A DNA stretch of 64,000 nt from the NCBI GenBank assembly GCA_003223215.1, contig QHYH01000084.1:310001-374000 (forward strand), in the 5' to 3' direction. The translations under genes were made by a program, and so were the position numbers. Position 1 is the first letter of the stretch, and the number at the start of each line of letters is the position of its first letter. The notes under the pieces are model-generated. The model saw only the letters and a program-made list of their open reading frames with translations, was not told where the DNA came from and did no database searches. Shown here one piece after another: positions 1-9,022 of the stretch. This stretch comes from Acidobacteriota bacterium (GTDB taxonomy: Bacteria; Acidobacteriota; Terriglobia; Acidiferrales; UBA7541).

Positions 1-254
1 AGTGTTAACTTGCGACCAAATCGCCATCGCCAACGCCCAGGAGCTAACTTCCCAGGACAGAAACATCAGCGATAGCACCCACCGGTAATGACCGAACGCA
101 TACTCACTGACCATGCGCCAGGAAGGATCAAATTCGGGGCTCAAGCGATGCAGGCTTGCCACAGCAACATCGTCGCCGCCGTCAGAATCATGGCCAGCCA
201 GGCCGCCGGCGCTACAATCTTTGATGGATCGCTCGCTCGAAGTGGCATTGTCAT
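1..254 (-). pseudogene. DUF998-like membrane protein, frameshifted and cut by the left window edge
   Basis: Read leftward from the ATG at 254, the first frame gives a short polar start and a hydrophobic helix (IVAPAAWLAMILTAATMLLW), then hits a stop. From about base 165 the neighbouring frame continues with LSPEFDPSWRMVSEYAFGHY and a second hydrophobic helix running off the window. A helix, then a 'DPSWR..SEYA.G' loop, then another helix is the usual start of DUF998 integral membrane proteins (function unknown). The two halves lie in different frames, with the shift between about 150 and 166, so the gene is either a pseudogene or contains a base error. An uninterrupted alternative frame from an ATG at 309 covers only the second half sensibly. 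The call rests on a short motif. Confidence 0.5.
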
Positions 255-412
255 GTTGCTTCGCACGTGCGTGGTGACGCGATTCCCTGCTCTTGTCGGG
301 CCGCGCCATTTTAGCGAAGCCCCGCTGCCTTGTTAAGGCGTATGATGGATGCGCCCTGGCCGAAATTCTGGTATCTTCTGCAGCGCTGGATCGGTCCCCA
401 CCGGAGAAGGTC

Positions 413-877
413 ATGAACATCAATCTCACCATCAATGGAAAAAGCTATTCCCAAGATGTCGAACCACGCCTGCTGCTCATCCATTTCCTGCGCGACGTCG
501 CAGGCCTCACGGGCACGCACATGGGCTGCGAAACTTCGCTCTGCGGAGCGTGCACCGTGGAGCTGGACGGCAAAGCCATCAAAAGTTGCACGATGTTTGC
601 CGTGCAAGCCAACGGCGCGGAGATCGTAACCGTGGAAGGCCTGGCAAACGATGGCAAGCTCGATCCCATGCAAGAAGCGTTCTGGAACGAGCACGGCCTC
701 CAGTGCGGATTCTGCACTCCGGGAATGATCATGGCCGCAAAGCAGATTATCGACCGCCACCCGTCACCCACCGAAGATGAGATTCGCCACGGCCTGGAGG
801 GCAACGTGTGTCGCTGCACCGGATACCAACACATCGTCAACGCGGTGAAGGCCGCCGCGGCCGGCGCGGGAAAGTAG
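413..877 (+). CDS. coxS: Aerobic CO dehydrogenase-type small (2Fe-2S) subunit
   Basis: This is the iron-sulfur subunit of a molybdenum hydroxylase of the xanthine dehydrogenase/CO dehydrogenase family. It carries two [2Fe-2S] clusters that pass electrons from the Mo site to FAD. The plant-ferredoxin-type cysteines are visible in [22 protein letters not shown]-like spacing (about residues 40-62), and the second cluster lies in [10 protein letters not shown] and VCRCTGYQ. The 154-aa length is normal. The ATG at 413 is chosen because GGAGAAGG lies just upstream and MNINLTING is the normal family start; a longer frame from 293 adds 40 unrelated residues. It is the first gene of coxS-L-M-G, and its stop codon abuts the coxL ribosome-binding site. 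Confidence 0.95.
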   Translation: MNINLTINGKSYSQDVEPRLLLIHFLRDVAGLTGTHMGCETSLCGACTVELDGKAIKSCTMFAVQANGAEIVTVEGLANDGKLDPMQEAFWNEHGLQCGFCTPGMIMAAKQIIDRHPSPTEDEIRHGLEGNVCRCTGYQHIVNAVKAAAAGAGK

Positions 878-886
878 GAGGCGACC

Positions 887-3214
887 ATGGCCACTACCAC
901 CACCAAAACCGAAACTTTTGTTGGCAAGCGCGTTCGCCGCCGCGAAGACCCGCGGCTCATCACCGGCACGGCCACCTATGTGGAAGACATCCAGATGCCG
1001 GGGATGCATTACGCCGTAATTCTGCGCAGCCCGCACGCCGCAGCGCGTATTCGGTCGATCAAGGCCAAGCAAGCGGAAGCCGCTCCCGGTGTCGTCTGCG
1101 TTTTCACTGGCAAGGACACGAAAGGCGTTGGTGTTGTGCCGTGCGGCATTGCGATGCCCGACTTGCGCGTGCCCCAGCACAACATTCTCGCGACCGACCG
1201 CGTTTACTTCGTCGGCCATCCGGTCGCGGTGGTCGTGGCGCGCGACCGCTACCTCGCGCGCGACGCCGCCGAGCTCATCGAAGTGGATTATGACATTCTG
1301 CCCGCAGTGGCCGATCCGGAGAAGGCGCTCACGAAGGGCGCGCCGGCCGTGCATCCCCAGTGGCCGGATAATATCGCGTTCACCTATCACCAGGATGGCG
1401 GCAATGTAGACAAGGTGTTTGCCGAAGCCGACGTCGTCGTGAAGCAGCGCATCGTCAGCCAGCGGCTCGTGCCCATGGCCATGGAAACGCGCGGCGTGGT
1501 GGCGGAGTGGCGAGGCGCGGATCGCCAGCTCAACCTGTACACCTCGACACAAATTCCCCACCTGGTGCGCACCCTCGTGGCCGGAATGCTCGGCTTGGAA
1601 GAAAACCGCACACGCGTGATCGCACCCGAGGTCGGCGGCGGATTCGGCAGCAAGCTGAATGTCTACGCGGAAGAAGCCCTGATGGGCTTCGTTTCCATGA
1701 GAATTCAGAAGCCTGTCAAGTGGATTGAGTCACGCCGCGAGAATTTCACCTGCACTACCCACGGACGCGGCCACGTGGATTATTACGAAATCGCTGCCAA
1801 GCGCGACGGCACTATCCTCGGCATCAAGCTGAAGCTCATTCAAGACGTCGGCGCGTATCACCAGTTGCTGACGCCGCTCATTCCGCAGTTGAGCGTGCTG
1901 ATGATGCCGGGGCTGTACAACACGCAAAATATTCGCGCCGACATCGTCGGCGTGTTTACGAATTGCGTGCCCACCGATGCGTACCGCGGCGCGGGCCGCC
2001 CCGAAGCTACGCATGGCATCGAACGCATGGTGGATATTCTCGCCGCGGAACTGAAAATGGATCCCGCCCAAATCCGTCTGAAGAATTTCGTCACCAAGGA
2101 TAAGTTCCCGTACGCGACCGCTACTGGCCTTATGTACGACTCCGGCGACTACGCTGCGCCCCTGAAAAAAGCGCTCGACCTCGTTGGCTACGTCAAACTC
2201 CGCCAAGAACAAGCCGACCTGCGCAAGCAGGGCAAGTACATGGGCATCGGCATCTCGACGTATGGCGAAATTTGCGCCATCGGCCCTTCACCCGCAACGC
2301 CTGCAGGCGGCTGGGAAAGCGCCACGGTGAAAATCGAACCGAGCGGCAAAATCACCATCTTGACCGGCGCATGTCCGCACGGCCAGGGCGAAGAAACCAC
2401 CTTCGCGCAGATTGCCGCGGACGAACTTGGCGTCGGTCTCGACGACATCCTGGTGACCCGCGGCGACACTGCCGTCGTGCAATATGGCATCGGAACGTTT
2501 GGCAGCCGCGCTACGGCTGTTGGCGGCACGGCGCTTTACTACGCGCTCCAGGACTTGAAAGCCAAAATCAAGAAGTTCGGCGCGATGCTGCTCGAGTCCG
2601 ATGACGTCACGCTCGTCGGCGGGCAAGTCGTTTGCGACAAGACCGGCAAAGCGAAACCCTTGCGGGAAATTGCCGGCGCGAGTTACCGTGCGCTGAAGTT
2701 GCCTCCGAACACGGAGCCCGGGCTCATCGCCACGCGTTTTTGGGAGCCGCCGAACTTCACGTTCCCGTTTGGCGCGCACATCGTGGTTACCGACATCGAC
2801 AGCGAAACCGGCCAAATCAAAGTCCGCCGCTACGTTGCAGTCGATGATTGCGGCAACATCCTGAATCCGCTGATCGTGGACGGCCAGGTGCACGGCGGGG
2901 TGGCGCAAGGATTGGGCCAGGCCCTTTGGGAGCAGGCCGTGTATGACGACAACGGCCAGCTCATCACCGGCGAATTGACGGACTACGCTCTCCCGCGCGC
3001 GCACCTCATGCCGTGGATCGAAAGCCATCACACTTGCACGCCCTCGCCGGTAAATCCGCTCGGCGTGAAGGGCGTCGGCGAAGCGGGCACGATTGGATGC
3101 TCGCCCGCAGTGGTCAACTCCGCGGTGGACGCGCTTTCGCCGTTGGGAGTTCGCCACATTGACATGCCGCTGACACCAGAAAAAATCTGGAAACTGCTCG
3201 CGAAAAAGAACTGA
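887..3214 (+). CDS. coxL: Form II CoxL-like molybdopterin hydroxylase large subunit
   Basis: This is the catalytic molybdenum-cofactor subunit. The 775-aa length and N-terminal VGKRVRRREDPRLITGTATY are typical of the family. The active-site loop at about residues 365-371 reads AYRGAGR. That is the form II (BMS) signature; verified aerobic CO dehydrogenases of form I have AYRCSFR with the catalytic cysteine. The substrate is therefore uncertain: form II enzymes have been linked to CO oxidation but may act on other aldehydes or purine-like compounds. Other Mo-site segments seen are GGGFGSK and GVKGVGEAGTIG near the C-terminus. AGGAGG precedes the ATG at 887. It is co-transcribed with coxS and coxM. 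No maturation genes (coxD/E/F type) are adjacent. Confidence 0.93.
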   Translation: MATTTTKTETFVGKRVRRREDPRLITGTATYVEDIQMPGMHYAVILRSPHAAARIRSIKAKQAEAAPGVVCVFTGKDTKGVGVVPCGIAMPDLRVPQHNILATDRVYFVGHPVAVVVARDRYLARDAAELIEVDYDILPAVADPEKALTKGAPAVHPQWPDNIAFTYHQDGGNVDKVFAEADVVVKQRIVSQRLVPMAMETRGVVAEWRGADRQLNLYTSTQIPHLVRTLVAGMLGLEENRTRVIAPEVGGGFGSKLNVYAEEALMGFVSMRIQKPVKWIESRRENFTCTTHGRGHVDYYEIAAKRDGTILGIKLKLIQDVGAYHQLLTPLIPQLSVLMMPGLYNTQNIRADIVGVFTNCVPTDAYRGAGRPEATHGIERMVDILAAELKMDPAQIRLKNFVTKDKFPYATATGLMYDSGDYAAPLKKALDLVGYVKLRQEQADLRKQGKYMGIGISTYGEICAIGPSPATPAGGWESATVKIEPSGKITILTGACPHGQGEETTFAQIAADELGVGLDDILVTRGDTAVVQYGIGTFGSRATAVGGTALYYALQDLKAKIKKFGAMLLESDDVTLVGGQVVCDKTGKAKPLREIAGASYRALKLPPNTEPGLIATRFWEPPNFTFPFGAHIVVTDIDSETGQIKVRRYVAVDDCGNILNPLIVDGQVHGGVAQGLGQALWEQAVYDDNGQLITGELTDYALPRAHLMPWIESHHTCTPSPVNPLGVKGVGEAGTIGCSPAVVNSAVDALSPLGVRHIDMPLTPEKIWKLLAKKN

Positions 3215-3242
3215 GCCTAGGAACTTGAGAGGAGCCACCAAC

Positions 3243-4097
3243 ATGATCGCTCAGAAATTTGAATACACCGCTCCGAAATCTCTCGATGAAGCTCTGCATC
3301 TGCTCTCGAGCGGGGCCAAGCCGCTCGCCGGCGGCATGAGCCTCATCCCCATGATGAAGCTGCGGCTTGCCGTGCCCGAGCATCTGGTAGACTTGCGCGC
3401 GCTGAAGGACCTGAACTACATTCGCGAAGCTGGCGGCCAGCTGCACATCGGCGCTACAGCTTCGCATTACGAAATCGAGAGCTCCGCCCTGCTGCGCCAG
3501 AAATGTCCCTTGCTCACTGAGACCGCAGCCTCGATCGGCGACGTGCAGGTGCGCAACATGGGCACCATCGGTGGCAGCGTGGCGCACGCCGATCCCGCAG
3601 CGGATTATCCGGCTGCGCTCGCGGCGCTCGAAGCGAAGTTCGTTTTGAAGGGAGCAAAAGCGGAGCGCACCGTAAGCGCGGCCGATTTCTTCGTTGACGC
3701 CTTCTCGACGGCGCTCCAACCAGGCGAAATTCTTCGCGAAGTGATCGTGCCCATCGACGACGCGCGTACCGGCACGAGCTACAAGAAGATGGTCCAGCCC
3801 GCAAGCGGCTTCGCGATTGTGGGCGTCGCCGCGCGTGTACGCCAAAACGCGGGAAAGGTTTCCTTCGTCCGCCTCGGCATCACCGGGCTTTCCAACCACG
3901 CCTATCGCGCCACGGCTGCGGAAAAAGCGTTGGAAGGCAAGCCGGCAACGCCCAACGACATTCAAAACGCGGCAGCGCTCGTCACCCAGGGCGTTGACGC
4001 CAACTCCGACCTGCACGCTTCCGCGGATTATCGGCGGCACCTGGCGGTGGTGCATGCTGCGCGCGCGATTGGGACAGCGATTTCGAGAATCGCGTGA
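3243..4097 (+). CDS. coxM: CO dehydrogenase-type FAD-binding medium subunit
   Basis: This is the flavoprotein subunit that takes electrons from the 2Fe-2S clusters. FAD-binding motifs of the CoxM/XdhB family are present: AGGMSLIPMMKLR (about residues 33-45), IGATASHYEIE and RNMGTIGGSVAHADPAADYP (about 100-120). The C-terminal half is the CO dehydrogenase flavoprotein domain. Its 284 residues fit the family. The ATG at 3243 follows GAGAGGAG; an in-frame TTG at 3225 lies inside that ribosome-binding region and is unlikely. It sits 28 bp after coxL and 21 bp before coxG. Confidence 0.93.
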   Translation: MIAQKFEYTAPKSLDEALHLLSSGAKPLAGGMSLIPMMKLRLAVPEHLVDLRALKDLNYIREAGGQLHIGATASHYEIESSALLRQKCPLLTETAASIGDVQVRNMGTIGGSVAHADPAADYPAALAALEAKFVLKGAKAERTVSAADFFVDAFSTALQPGEILREVIVPIDDARTGTSYKKMVQPASGFAIVGVAARVRQNAGKVSFVRLGITGLSNHAYRATAAEKALEGKPATPNDIQNAAALVTQGVDANSDLHASADYRRHLAVVHAARAIGTAISRIA

Positions 4098-4118
4098 GCG
4101 TCACGTAAAGAGCGCTGC

Positions 4119-4604
4119 GTGAAAATCTCTGGTTCCTATACTTTGCCCGTTGCGCCTGAGCGCGCGTATCAGATCCTTCAGGACCCTGCGATTCTCGCCC
4201 GGGCTATGCCTGGCTGCGAAAGCTTGGAAAAGATCGGCCCGGACGAATACCGCATGAAGATGAAAGTGCTTTTGGCGGCGCTTTCCGGAGAATTCGAGGG
4301 CAAAATGCGCATCGCCGACCAAGCGCCGCCGACAAGTTTCCGCCTCATCGTCGAGGGCTCGGGCCGCATTGGCTTCCTGAAAGGCGACGGTCTGTTGAAA
4401 CTCGCGCCGGCCGCAACCGTCCGCGTTCTATCCGCGGCTCCCTCAGAGCCTCCTGAGACCATTGTTTCCTACGAAGGCGATGCCCAAGTCGGCGGCACCA
4501 TGGCGGCCGTCGGCCAGCGTCTCATCGACGGCACCTCCAAAATGATGATCAAAAAGTTTTTCGACAAGCTCGCGTCGCTCGCTACCGACCAGCGGGACTC
4601 GTGA
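4119..4604 (+). CDS. coxG: CoxG-like SRPBCC protein
   Basis: This 161-aa protein has the CoxG form of the START/SRPBCC fold. Family landmarks seen are FT-like MKISGSYTLPVAPERAYQIL at the start, then PGCESLEKIGPDEYRMKM, then the C-terminal GGTMAAVGQRLIDGTSKMM helix. In carboxydotrophs CoxG is reported to help recruit the enzyme to the membrane. The long hydrophobic anchor tail of some CoxG proteins is absent here. It starts with GTG at 4119 and is the last gene of the cox operon, facing the convergent chemotaxis operon across about 200 bp. Confidence 0.88.
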   Translation: MKISGSYTLPVAPERAYQILQDPAILARAMPGCESLEKIGPDEYRMKMKVLLAALSGEFEGKMRIADQAPPTSFRLIVEGSGRIGFLKGDGLLKLAPAATVRVLSAAPSEPPETIVSYEGDAQVGGTMAAVGQRLIDGTSKMMIKKFFDKLASLATDQRDS

Positions 4605-4811
4605 CGGGTGACTCGTGATTCTCGGCCGGCGGAAGAGCCGGGCATCGGCGAACCCTGGTGCAGCCGGGAACAGGCCTTCTCAGGTGCTGGCACCCTCGTG
4701 CGGGCGGAGGGGTCTTCTCAACTCCGAGGACAGGAGAGTGCATACGGGGATTTCCCGCGCCGGTCGAAATGACCATTCCGGCGGGCCGGACAGGTTCCGC
4801 GAATACAGAAT
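4605..4811. other. Convergent intergenic gap between coxG and cheX
   Basis: These 207 bp separate two operons that run toward each other. A small GGTGCTGGCACC dyad lies at about 4684-4695, but no stem followed by a T-run is clear on either strand. Open frames across it have low-complexity, proline/arginine-rich translations and no start signal, so I call no gene. Confidence 0.5.
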
Positions 4812-5315
4812 TCAATCGAGGGCAGGGACGGCGGAGCGTTCGGCGCGGCGGCGGTGCAGATAGCGCATGGCGATGTTCAAAAAGATGTCGCCGCAGGGCG
4901 TCTCGATGCAAATGACCAGCGCCTCGGTGTCCGCGCTGCCGGCCAAGCCCGCCTCGTTCATGTGCACTTCGGGCGGAAACACCTTGAAATGAAAGCCCTG
5001 GTCGTTGAGCAGCGTTACGGAATTGCCGATGACCATGTTCGCGAGTTCGCAAACCGTTTCGCGGACAACTTGCTCGCTGGCTTCCATTGCCGTGCCGGCG
5101 AGTACGCTGGCCACGTTCACCGCGACTTCTGGCGCAAGGTCCAGGATCACGCGGCCTTCAATGTCGCCCTTGATGAGAATCAGGGCCGCCACGCCTTTGC
5201 GGCGGTAGGCGTCCTCGGCCATTTCTACGTCCACGATTTTCGTCGGACCTTTGAGCGATTCGGCAAAAACCGCGTCCGCGGCATTGATAAACGGCTGAAT
5301 CAGCTCCATTCTCAT
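4812..5315 (-). CDS. cheX: CheX-like chemotaxis phosphatase
   Basis: This 167-aa protein has the CheC/CheX/FliY phosphatase fold. The active-site helix reads ETVCELANMVIGNS (about residues 86-99), with the Glu-x2-Asn pair these enzymes use to dephosphorylate CheY. CheX proteins have a single such motif, as here. The C-terminal region (VICIETPCGDIFLNIAM) matches the family's last strand. The start overlaps the cheY stop in an ATGA arrangement (bases 5312-5315), so translation is probably coupled. It is the last gene of chemosensory operon 1 and likely acts on the adjacent CheY. Confidence 0.85.
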   Translation of the reverse strand: MRMELIQPFINAADAVFAESLKGPTKIVDVEMAEDAYRRKGVAALILIKGDIEGRVILDLAPEVAVNVASVLAGTAMEASEQVVRETVCELANMVIGNSVTLLNDQGFHFKVFPPEVHMNEAGLAGSADTEALVICIETPCGDIFLNIAMRYLHRRRAERSAVPALD

Positions 5316-5764
5316 GAGCGGCTCTCCCCGGCCAGCGCCAGCGGCGCGCCCGCCGCGCTCGGATCGTCGCTGAGCACATAGCGGAGAATCTCGTACAACA
5401 CTTCCGGCTTCACCGGCTTCTGCACGAAATGCTTCGCGCCCTTTTGCAGGGCAGCGAGAATGTTTTCCTGGTATCCCACCGACGAGACCATGACGATGCG
5501 CGCGTCGGCGTGCTGGCGCACGATGCGCTCGACGGCCTCGATGCCTTCCATCTGCGGCATGGTAATGTCCATGAGCACGATGTCCGGCTTGATGCGGTTG
5601 TACTCCGCGATGGCGGTCAGGCCGTCGCCGGCTTCTCCGGCCAGCTCGCCGCCGAACATCTCGATCATTTTGATGAGGTTCTTTCGCGCGAAGACAGAAT
5701 CGTCCACCACGAGGTAGCGGACCGGTTGACTGTCTTTTCTCAACAGAGCGCCGAACTGTTTCAT
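5312..5764 (-). CDS. cheY: CheY-like single-domain response regulator
   Basis: This 150-aa receiver has YLVVDDSVFARKNLIKMIE (acidic pair), the phospho-acceptor Asp in VLMDITMPQMEG, a Ser switch residue in VMVSSVGYQ and the conserved Lys in FVQKPVKPE. No output domain is present. AAGGAGAAGG sits 5-12 bases upstream of the ATG at 5764; a longer frame from 5920 adds 52 basic residues and overlaps cheB, and is rejected. It lies between cheB (28-bp gap) and cheX (4-bp overlap), and is probably the diffusible output of chemosensory array 1. Confidence 0.9.
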   Translation of the reverse strand: MKQFGALLRKDSQPVRYLVVDDSVFARKNLIKMIEMFGGELAGEAGDGLTAIAEYNRIKPDIVLMDITMPQMEGIEAVERIVRQHADARIVMVSSVGYQENILAALQKGAKHFVQKPVKPEVLYEILRYVLSDDPSAAGAPLALAGESRS

Positions 5765-5792
5765 GACCTTCTCCTTGTCCCCGCGGGCGTCG

Positions 5793-6929
5793 TCACGAGC
5801 GATGGGACGATACGGGTGTCCTTTCGGGTTTCTCGCCTTTTTCAACTTTTTCCCCAAGATCTCTTTCCGCATTCTTCTCCGCGCCGTAATGATTTGCGAG
5901 GAAAGCTCCCAGGCCCTCAAGCGGAATCACTTTGTCGGCGTAACCTTTGAGGATGGCGGCACGCGGCATGCCGCTGACCACGCAGCTGTCTTCGCTTTGC
6001 GCAATGGTCATCCCGCCAGCGGCCTTAATCGCGCCAAGGCCTTCGGCACCGTCTTCGCCCATGCCGGTCATCAAAACACCCACCGACATCAGGCTGAACT
6101 CCTGCGCCACGGAGTGAAACAGGACGTCTGCAGAAGGACGATGCCCGTTGACCGGTGGGCCGTCGGAGAGCACCACCAGGTCGCCTCGCGGCATGCGCCG
6201 CACCATCATGTGGCGATTGCCGGGGCAAATCAGAACGCGGCCTGCGAGGAGCAAATCACCCGAACGCGCTTCGTGCACTTCGAGCGGGCAGCACTCGTCG
6301 AGGCGCTTGGCGAACATTTCCGTGAAACCTTCGGGCATATGCTGCACCACGACGATGGTAGACAGAAAATCGCTTGGGATCTGCGAGAGCATGTACTGGA
6401 GCGCATTGGGCCCCCCGGTGGAAATTCCCACGGCGATGACGCGGCGCGGCGCAAGAGCAGGATGGCTTGCTTTTGCGAGCTTGGGCAGTTCCTCCTTGAC
6501 CGTGACAGGAGGAAGCTTGCGCTTTGCGGCATGTTTAGCCACTTTGATTTTCGCGATGAGCCGGTCGGCGATTTCCTCGAGATGGCCCGCGGCAGCGTCC
6601 TTTGGCTTGGCAAGAAAATCCACGGCGCCGAGCGCCAGGGCTTTCAGTGTGGCGTAGCCGCCCTCTTTCGAGTGCGTGCTGAAAAGAATGACGGGCAGCG
6701 GCGCGCTGCGCATGATGAGGCGGAGCATTTCGAGGCCGTCCATGCGCGGCATCTCGAGGTCGAGCGTGACGACATCGGGTTCGAGTTCCTCAATCTTTCT
6801 GAGCGCGAAGGCGCCGTCCATAGCGGTACCAACGACCTCGATCGAGGAGTCGCGCTCAAGGATTGCCGGAATCAGCTTCCGCATCAGCGCGGAATCGTCG
6901 ACGACCAGGACTCGAATGCGTTCGCTCAT
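5793..6929 (-). CDS. cheB: Protein-glutamate methylesterase/deamidase CheB (operon 1)
   Basis: CheB removes methyl groups from chemoreceptors after CheA phosphorylates its receiver domain. The receiver occupies about residues 1-120 (LVVDDSALMRK, phospho-Asp in LDLEMPRMDG, Lys in FLAKPKD). A basic linker follows, then the methylesterase domain with the catalytic Ser in GISTGGP, His in QHMPEGFT and Asp in LMTGMGEDGA. The 378-aa length is slightly long because of a charged C-terminal tail (about 25 residues) rich in Lys/Glu. Its ATG overlaps the cheA stop (ATGA). Confidence 0.95.
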   Translation of the reverse strand: MSERIRVLVVDDSALMRKLIPAILERDSSIEVVGTAMDGAFALRKIEELEPDVVTLDLEMPRMDGLEMLRLIMRSAPLPVILFSTHSKEGGYATLKALALGAVDFLAKPKDAAAGHLEEIADRLIAKIKVAKHAAKRKLPPVTVKEELPKLAKASHPALAPRRVIAVGISTGGPNALQYMLSQIPSDFLSTIVVVQHMPEGFTEMFAKRLDECCPLEVHEARSGDLLLAGRVLICPGNRHMMVRRMPRGDLVVLSDGPPVNGHRPSADVLFHSVAQEFSLMSVGVLMTGMGEDGAEGLGAIKAAGGMTIAQSEDSCVVSGMPRAAILKGYADKVIPLEGLGAFLANHYGAEKNAERDLGEKVEKGEKPERTPVSSHRS

Positions 6930-9022
6930 GCGATGGCTCCGAGCGGCGTGGCGCGCGACAGGCGCGAAACCATCACCGGAACATTCAGAATCAGGACAAC
7001 CGTGCCGTCGCCGAGAATGGAGGCACCGCTGACGAGATCGCTCGAAACGATCTCGCCCGGCAGGGCTTTGATGACCAATTCTTCTTCCCCAACAAGGCTA
7101 TCGACGACAAGGCCAAAGCGCTTTTCCGCCGCGCCAATGACGATGACAAAATTCCTTTTCTTCACGCTTGGCAAATCGATGCTGCGCAGGCGGCTCAGAT
7201 GATTCAGGCGGACCAGCGTCAGGATTTGCTCGCGGAGGCGGAGGACTTCGCGCTGATCCACTTTGTGAATCTGGTGGTCGGTGATGCGCGTGATTTCCAC
7301 GACCGAGGACAGGGGCACGGCAAAGAGGCGGCCGCCGACGCGGAACAGCAGCGCTTGAATACTGGCGAGCGTGAGCGGCACGCGAAGCTGGAACGTAGTG
7401 CCGCGGCCCCTTTGTGAACTGACATGAATGCTGCCCTTGAGGCGGTCCATCACGGTTCGAACAACGTCCATGCCGATGCCGCGGCCAGAAACTTCCGTGA
7501 CTTCTCGGGCGGTGCTGAAGCCGGACTCGAAAATCAGGTTGAGCGCGTCCTGGTCGCTCATGCGTTCGGCTTCTTCCGGCTTGACAACTCCTTTTTTGAC
7601 CGCGTGGGCGCGAACCAGCGTGAGATCTATTCCGCGGCCGTCATCACGGACTTCGATCACCACCTGAGTGCCTTGATGATAGGCGTTCAAATAAACGGTG
7701 CCGCGCGCGGGCTTTGCGGCAGCGAGGCGCTCTTCGGGAGAGCCTACGCCGTGATCCACGGCGTTTCGAACCAGGTGCATCAGCGGCTCGGCGAGGGCAT
7801 CCAAAATGCCTTTATCGAGGTCGGTGTTTTGCCCGGAAACTTCCAGCGCGACGTCTTTCCCGCACTGCTTGGCGACGTCGCGAACAATGCGCGGAAAGCG
7901 CCGGAAGAGCTGCTCGACCGGCACCATGCGAATTTTTAACACGCATTTATGCAGTTCATCGAGAATGCGGGCCTGAAAAGCCATGGCATCCGCAAGCTTG
8001 GCGCGCACGGGATCGTGAGAATGCTGTTTGTCGAATTCCGTGAGCGTGCGGTTGAGCATGGACTTGCCGATGATCAGCTCGCCGACGAGATTCATGACCG
8101 CATCGATACGCGCGGCATCCACGCGGAGGGTGCTTTCGGCAACGGCGGCAGCCGCCGAGCCGGGAGTTGTTGTTTTTGCCGCTTTGTCGGCCTCGATTCC
8201 TTCCGCGCCGGCGGCAACAAACTTGGCCGCCTGAGCCTCGAGCAAATCGCCCAGTAATTCGTGCTCGGGCATCTGTGAGGCAACCACCCTTTCGATTTGC
8301 ACTTCGGAAACGATGGTTGGAATTCGGCAGCGGTGAAAGAGCTTTTCCTCTGATTGCGTGCTGGCGAGCGCGGCTTCGACGACCTCGACGGTGGCTGCAG
8401 CCAGATTGTCTTCCGGGCGGAGGGCAATGACCGTGCCGCTTCCATGAAGAACGTTGCGAATGAGCTGGAAGGCAGCAGCGCGCATGAGGCTCGTCGCATC
8501 AATGCGAAGGGCAATGTTGTAAACGGGCTCTCCGCGATGAACAGCTTCGGAAATCATGAGTTGTTCGTACTCGGTCCAGGCAAACTGGGTCGGTCCTTTG
8601 GCGGCGCCGGGGCCGGGATTGCTTGCCGTCTCCGGAGTCTCGAGCAGACGTCGGATCATTTTGTGGAAGGCGTCAAGGGTGGGGAGCTTCGCATTCTTCT
8701 GGTACGCGGCCAGCATCGCTTGAAGACTGTCGGCCGCCGTGAGCACAACCTCAGCAAGCTCGGCGCCGTCTAGGCCGGCCACCTGCGGGGTGAGCACGTC
8801 TTCGAGTTCGTGGGCGAGCTCGCTGAGTTTGTGAAGGCCGCAGGCTGCCGAATCCCCTTTCAGCGTGTGGACCACGCGGCGAACGCGGCGAATCACTTCC
8901 TCGTCGGCAGGGCGCGCCTCGAGTTCGAGGCCTGCTTCGTTGAGAGCCTGCAGCAGTTCTGCGGCGCTCTCAAAGAAGAGCGCGCGCAGCTCGCCTGAGC
9001 GATCTTCGGAAGGTCGGCTCAC
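6926..9022 (-). CDS. cheA: Chemotaxis histidine kinase CheA (operon 1)
   Basis: Domain order over 698 aa is HPt (P1) with the phosphorylatable His at about 52 in VVHTLKGDSAACG, a middle region (about 150-265) in the place of P2, the P3 dimerisation helices (about 290-370, VMNLVGELIIGK), the P4 ATPase with N-box HLVRNAVDHG and G-boxes DDGRGID and GRGIGMDVV, and a C-terminal CheW-like P5. It autophosphorylates under receptor control and passes phosphate to CheY and CheB. It has no fused receiver, unlike the second CheA in this window. It overlaps cheR upstream and cheB downstream by 4 bp each. Confidence 0.95.
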   Translation of the reverse strand: MSRPSEDRSGELRALFFESAAELLQALNEAGLELEARPADEEVIRRVRRVVHTLKGDSAACGLHKLSELAHELEDVLTPQVAGLDGAELAEVVLTAADSLQAMLAAYQKNAKLPTLDAFHKMIRRLLETPETASNPGPGAAKGPTQFAWTEYEQLMISEAVHRGEPVYNIALRIDATSLMRAAAFQLIRNVLHGSGTVIALRPEDNLAAATVEVVEAALASTQSEEKLFHRCRIPTIVSEVQIERVVASQMPEHELLGDLLEAQAAKFVAAGAEGIEADKAAKTTTPGSAAAAVAESTLRVDAARIDAVMNLVGELIIGKSMLNRTLTEFDKQHSHDPVRAKLADAMAFQARILDELHKCVLKIRMVPVEQLFRRFPRIVRDVAKQCGKDVALEVSGQNTDLDKGILDALAEPLMHLVRNAVDHGVGSPEERLAAAKPARGTVYLNAYHQGTQVVIEVRDDGRGIDLTLVRAHAVKKGVVKPEEAERMSDQDALNLIFESGFSTAREVTEVSGRGIGMDVVRTVMDRLKGSIHVSSQRGRGTTFQLRVPLTLASIQALLFRVGGRLFAVPLSSVVEITRITDHQIHKVDQREVLRLREQILTLVRLNHLSRLRSIDLPSVKKRNFVIVIGAAEKRFGLVVDSLVGEEELVIKALPGEIVSSDLVSGASILGDGTVVLILNVPVMVSRLSRATPLGAIA

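Noticed and set aside
311-760. Long antisense frames opposite coxS, coxL and other GC-rich genes
   Set aside because: These are codon-bias shadows with no family match and no ribosome-binding site.
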